DNA of 64,000 nucleotides, taken from NCBI GenBank assembly GCA_963846715.1, contig CAWJXA010000013.1:524541-588540 (forward strand), given 5' to 3'. The stretch comes from Bog-257 sp963846715 (GTDB taxonomy: Bacteria; Acidobacteriota; Terriglobia; Terriglobales; Acidobacteriaceae). The position numbers were made by a program, and so were the translations under genes. The notes under the pieces were generated by a model that saw only the letters and a program-made list of their open reading frames with translations, had not been told where the DNA came from and ran no database searches. Positions within the stretch are counted from its first letter, which is position 1. Every line of letters begins with the position of its first letter. Below, one piece after another: positions 62,427 through 64,000 of the stretch.

Positions 62427-62525
62427 CCCAGGGCCTGCCCCGAGCCCGCCCTGAGCGCAGTCGAAGGGGTTCGCGTCCATCGTTCGGACGCTAACCCTTC
62501 GGCAGGCTCAGGGCAGGCTCTGGGG
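62427..62525. repeat. long imperfect inverted repeat (GAGCC-GCCCTGAGC type)
   Basis: The left arm contains GAGCCCGCCCTGAGC (from 62442) and TCGAAGGGGTT. The right arm, read in reverse, contains GAGCCTGCCCTGAGC and CGAAGGGTT. CCCCAG at the outer left pairs with CTGGGG at the outer right. This type of palindrome is widespread in bacterial chromosomes. It lies between the NmrA gene and the IS110 left side and could work as a terminator or an insertion target. Confidence 0.75.
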
Positions 62526-62571
62526 TTGCGAAGTTCGTAGCGCATTGATCCCAGGTTAGATGGAATGAGAC

Positions 62572-62634
62572 GGCTGGTCTCGCGGAACAGCTAAGCTGTC
62601 CGCACGCACTCGAGGGTGCACAAGGAGACCAGCC
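62572..62634 (+). promoter_or_regulatory. three-way-junction leader burying the IS110 ribosome site
   Basis: GGCTGGTCTC (62572-62581) pairs perfectly with GAGACCAGCC (62625-62634), two bases before the transposase ATG. Inside are two hairpins: 62582-62603 (GCGGA/TCCGC plus CAGC/GCTG, one bulge) and 62606-62619 (GCAC-TCGAGG-GTGC). The GGAG ribosome site (62624-62627) lies in the outer stem, so read-through transcripts would hide it. It may also be part of a bridge-type RNA. Confidence 0.6.
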
Positions 62635-62635
62635 A

Positions 62636-63724
62636 ATGAAGAAGCCTAGCAAAGCCACAAGCAGGACGGAAAAGCCAGCCCTGACCATAGGTCTGGACAT
62701 CGGCGACAAATTCAGCCGTTATTGCGTGTTGAACGGCGAGGGAGAAGTAATCGAGGAAAGCCGGGTGAAGACCGAAGCCAGCGCCTTGCGGCGGCATTTC
62801 GAGGGCCAGCCGCGAATGCGGATCGCCATGGAGTGCGGCACCCATTCGCCCTGGATCAACCGTTTGCTGCAAGAGCTGGGGCATGAGGCGCTGGTGGCGA
62901 GCGCCCGCAAGATCGAGGCGATTACCGGCAGCGAATCGAAGAACGACCGCAATGATGCCGAGCAGCTGGCCCGCCTGGCCCATTTCGACCCGCGCCTGTT
63001 GTTTGCGGTGCACCATCGCAGCGCCGAGCGGCAGCGAGATCTAATGTTAATCCAGGCGCGGGCTACGCTGGTACGGGCCCGGACGATGATTATCAACACC
63101 GCGCGTGGTCTGGTCAAAAGCAGTGGGCAGCGGCTGCCGAACTGCAGCAGCGCCAGCTTCGCCGACAAGGTGAAACCTAGGCTGCCAGCGCAGCTGGCCG
63201 AGCTGCTCGGTCCCCTGCTGGAGCAAGCCGCCGCTTTGAGCGCGCAGATTGCCCGCATGGATCAACAAGTGAAAGGGTTGGTGAAGCAGCATCCCGAGAT
63301 TCGCACGCTGCGCAGCGTGCCCGGGGTGGGGCCGCTGGTGGCGGCCACGTATGTGCTCAGTTTGGATGGGCCGCACGCCGTCGCCCATAGCCGCTCGGCG
63401 GGAGCCTACTTGGGATTGCGTCCCCGGCAGCATCAGTCGGGCGATTACAATCCGCAGTGCCGGATCACCAAGACCGGCAACCGCTATCTGCGTTCGTTGC
63501 TGCTGCAGTCGGCGCATTACATTCTGGGCCGCTTCGGACCGGATTCGGCGCTGCGGCGTTGGGGACTGAAACTGGCGGCTACGGGAGGCCAGCGCGGCAA
63601 GAAGCGCGCCCTGGTGGCCGTGGCCCGCAAACTGGCAGTGCTGCTGCACCATCTGTGGCGCACCGACCAGTGCTATGAAGCGTTTCCCCAGTCGGTTCCC
63701 GGGACGGCGGTAAGCCAGGGTTAA
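62636..63724 (+). mobile_element. IS110 family transposase
   Basis: This 362-residue protein has the N-terminal DEDD (RuvC-like) domain: Asp21 in IGLDIGDKFS, Glu66 in AMECGTHS, Asp104 and Asp107 in KNDRNDAEQLARL. The C-terminal Transposase_20 domain has LRSVPGVGPLVAATYVLSL and the catalytic serine region SAGAYLGLRPRQHQSGDYN. All catalytic residues are present, so it looks active. IS110 elements move through a circular intermediate, guided by a bridge (seeker) RNA from a non-coding end. The exact element ends cannot be fixed from the sequence alone. Confidence 0.94.
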
Positions 63725-63952
63725 GTTTCCTGCAGTTGTGGTGGTTATACAGTTGTAATGGTTGAAAGTTTGCCAGCGGAGAAAAAGTATTGGGCCACTG
63801 CCTTTGCCAACCTCGCGTCGCGGCGACTGCGCTGTTGGGCTTGGCCTCGAAACCAAAGGCCGCAGGTTAGATAGCAGCGCCGCTTCATCACGATCGGACA
63901 CCGACAGGCACCGAGTCCTAAGACTCATTGAGAGTGCGAATAGAAGCCCGAG
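63725..63952. other. IS110 downstream flank, structured non-coding DNA
   Basis: There is no gene. Several short inverted segments (GGCCT/AGGCC near 63843-63872, GCGTCGCGGCGACTGCGC near 63822) suggest structured RNA. In the IS1111 subgroup the bridge RNA lies in this position, so this flank is the alternative candidate. Confidence 0.4.
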
Positions 63953-64000
63953 ATGAAGGCAAAGGCAAAGGCAAAGGCAAAGACAAAGGCAAAAACAAAA
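63953..64000 (+). repeat. GGCAAA hexanucleotide tandem repeat at window edge
   Basis: About seven GGCAAA-type units with a few substitutions run to the window end. They are also readable from ATG 63953 as alternating Lys-Ala/Thr. It may be the start of a Lys/Ala-rich ORF that continues outside the window, or a simple repeat. Confidence 0.6.

Overview
The window looks like a piece of an Acidobacteriota chromosome, most likely class Terriglobia (Koribacter-like soil lineages). This is inferred from the GC-rich coding style, the gene families (a TIGR03118 protein, a PEP-CTERM protein, two-domain FKBPs, a zinc-ribbon/Sel1 protein, SPATA20-like thioredoxin) and the many short palindromic repeats. 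No rRNA gene or complete tRNA is visible, so the placement is an inference.

Layout. 1-6.4 kb: the broken 3' end of a TolB-type beta-propeller gene, then a minus-strand operon of OmpR-type regulator, sensor kinase, outer-membrane porin and secreted cupredoxin. 6.6-13.1 kb: secreted proteins, a membrane-anchored GcvH-like protein, a degenerate receiver/anti-sigma ATPase, a class 3 lipase and a decayed flavin monooxygenase. 13.1-20.7 kb: M24 peptidase-accB-accC-thiE and two APC permeases, the second frameshifted. 20.8-24.2 kb: a tRNA-Ser-like remnant and a tightly coupled operon of a small YIDP membrane protein, a sulfatase-fold enzyme and a sulfotransferase. 24.5-29.5 kb: FAD oxidoreductase, K+ channel, NAD(P)HX repair enzyme, tsaE. 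29.6-31.7 kb: an AT-richer accessory patch with a HEPN-like protein, a VOC protein and a MazEF module. 31.7-38.5 kb: fabI, proC, a CBS protein and glcDEF. 38.5-47.2 kb: SPATA20-like protein, carbonic anhydrase, glgX, FKBPs, M20 peptidase and an outer-membrane protein behind a Fur-like box. 47.3-52.4 kb: a repeat-rich stretch with small membrane proteins, a YidD-like protein, a PEP-CTERM protein, a thaumatin-like lipoprotein and a probable selenocysteine OsmC. 52.5-64 kb: phospholipase D, beta-propeller, zinc-ribbon/Sel1 protein, superoxide dismutase, cytochrome c, an orphan antitoxin, an NmrA protein and an IS110 transposase.

The most notable observation is the OsmC-family gene at 51872-52354. 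It has an in-frame UGA exactly where the family's catalytic cysteine lies, followed by a perfect 7-bp hairpin at the spacing expected of a bacterial SECIS element. Two families of non-autonomous elements with terminal inverted repeats occur: A, about 280 bp, two copies; and B, about 165-175 bp, three copies within 3 kb. A separate REP-like hairpin recurs six times. The IS110 transposase start lies at the base of a three-way-junction leader that would bury its Shine-Dalgarno.

Caution: seven genes carry about nine apparent single-base frameshifts in conserved proteins (near 480, 557, 12218, 20332, 20471, 39865, 44758, 53133 and 60731). This density looks more like sequence error than decay. Those genes are listed as broken, but they may be intact in the organism.
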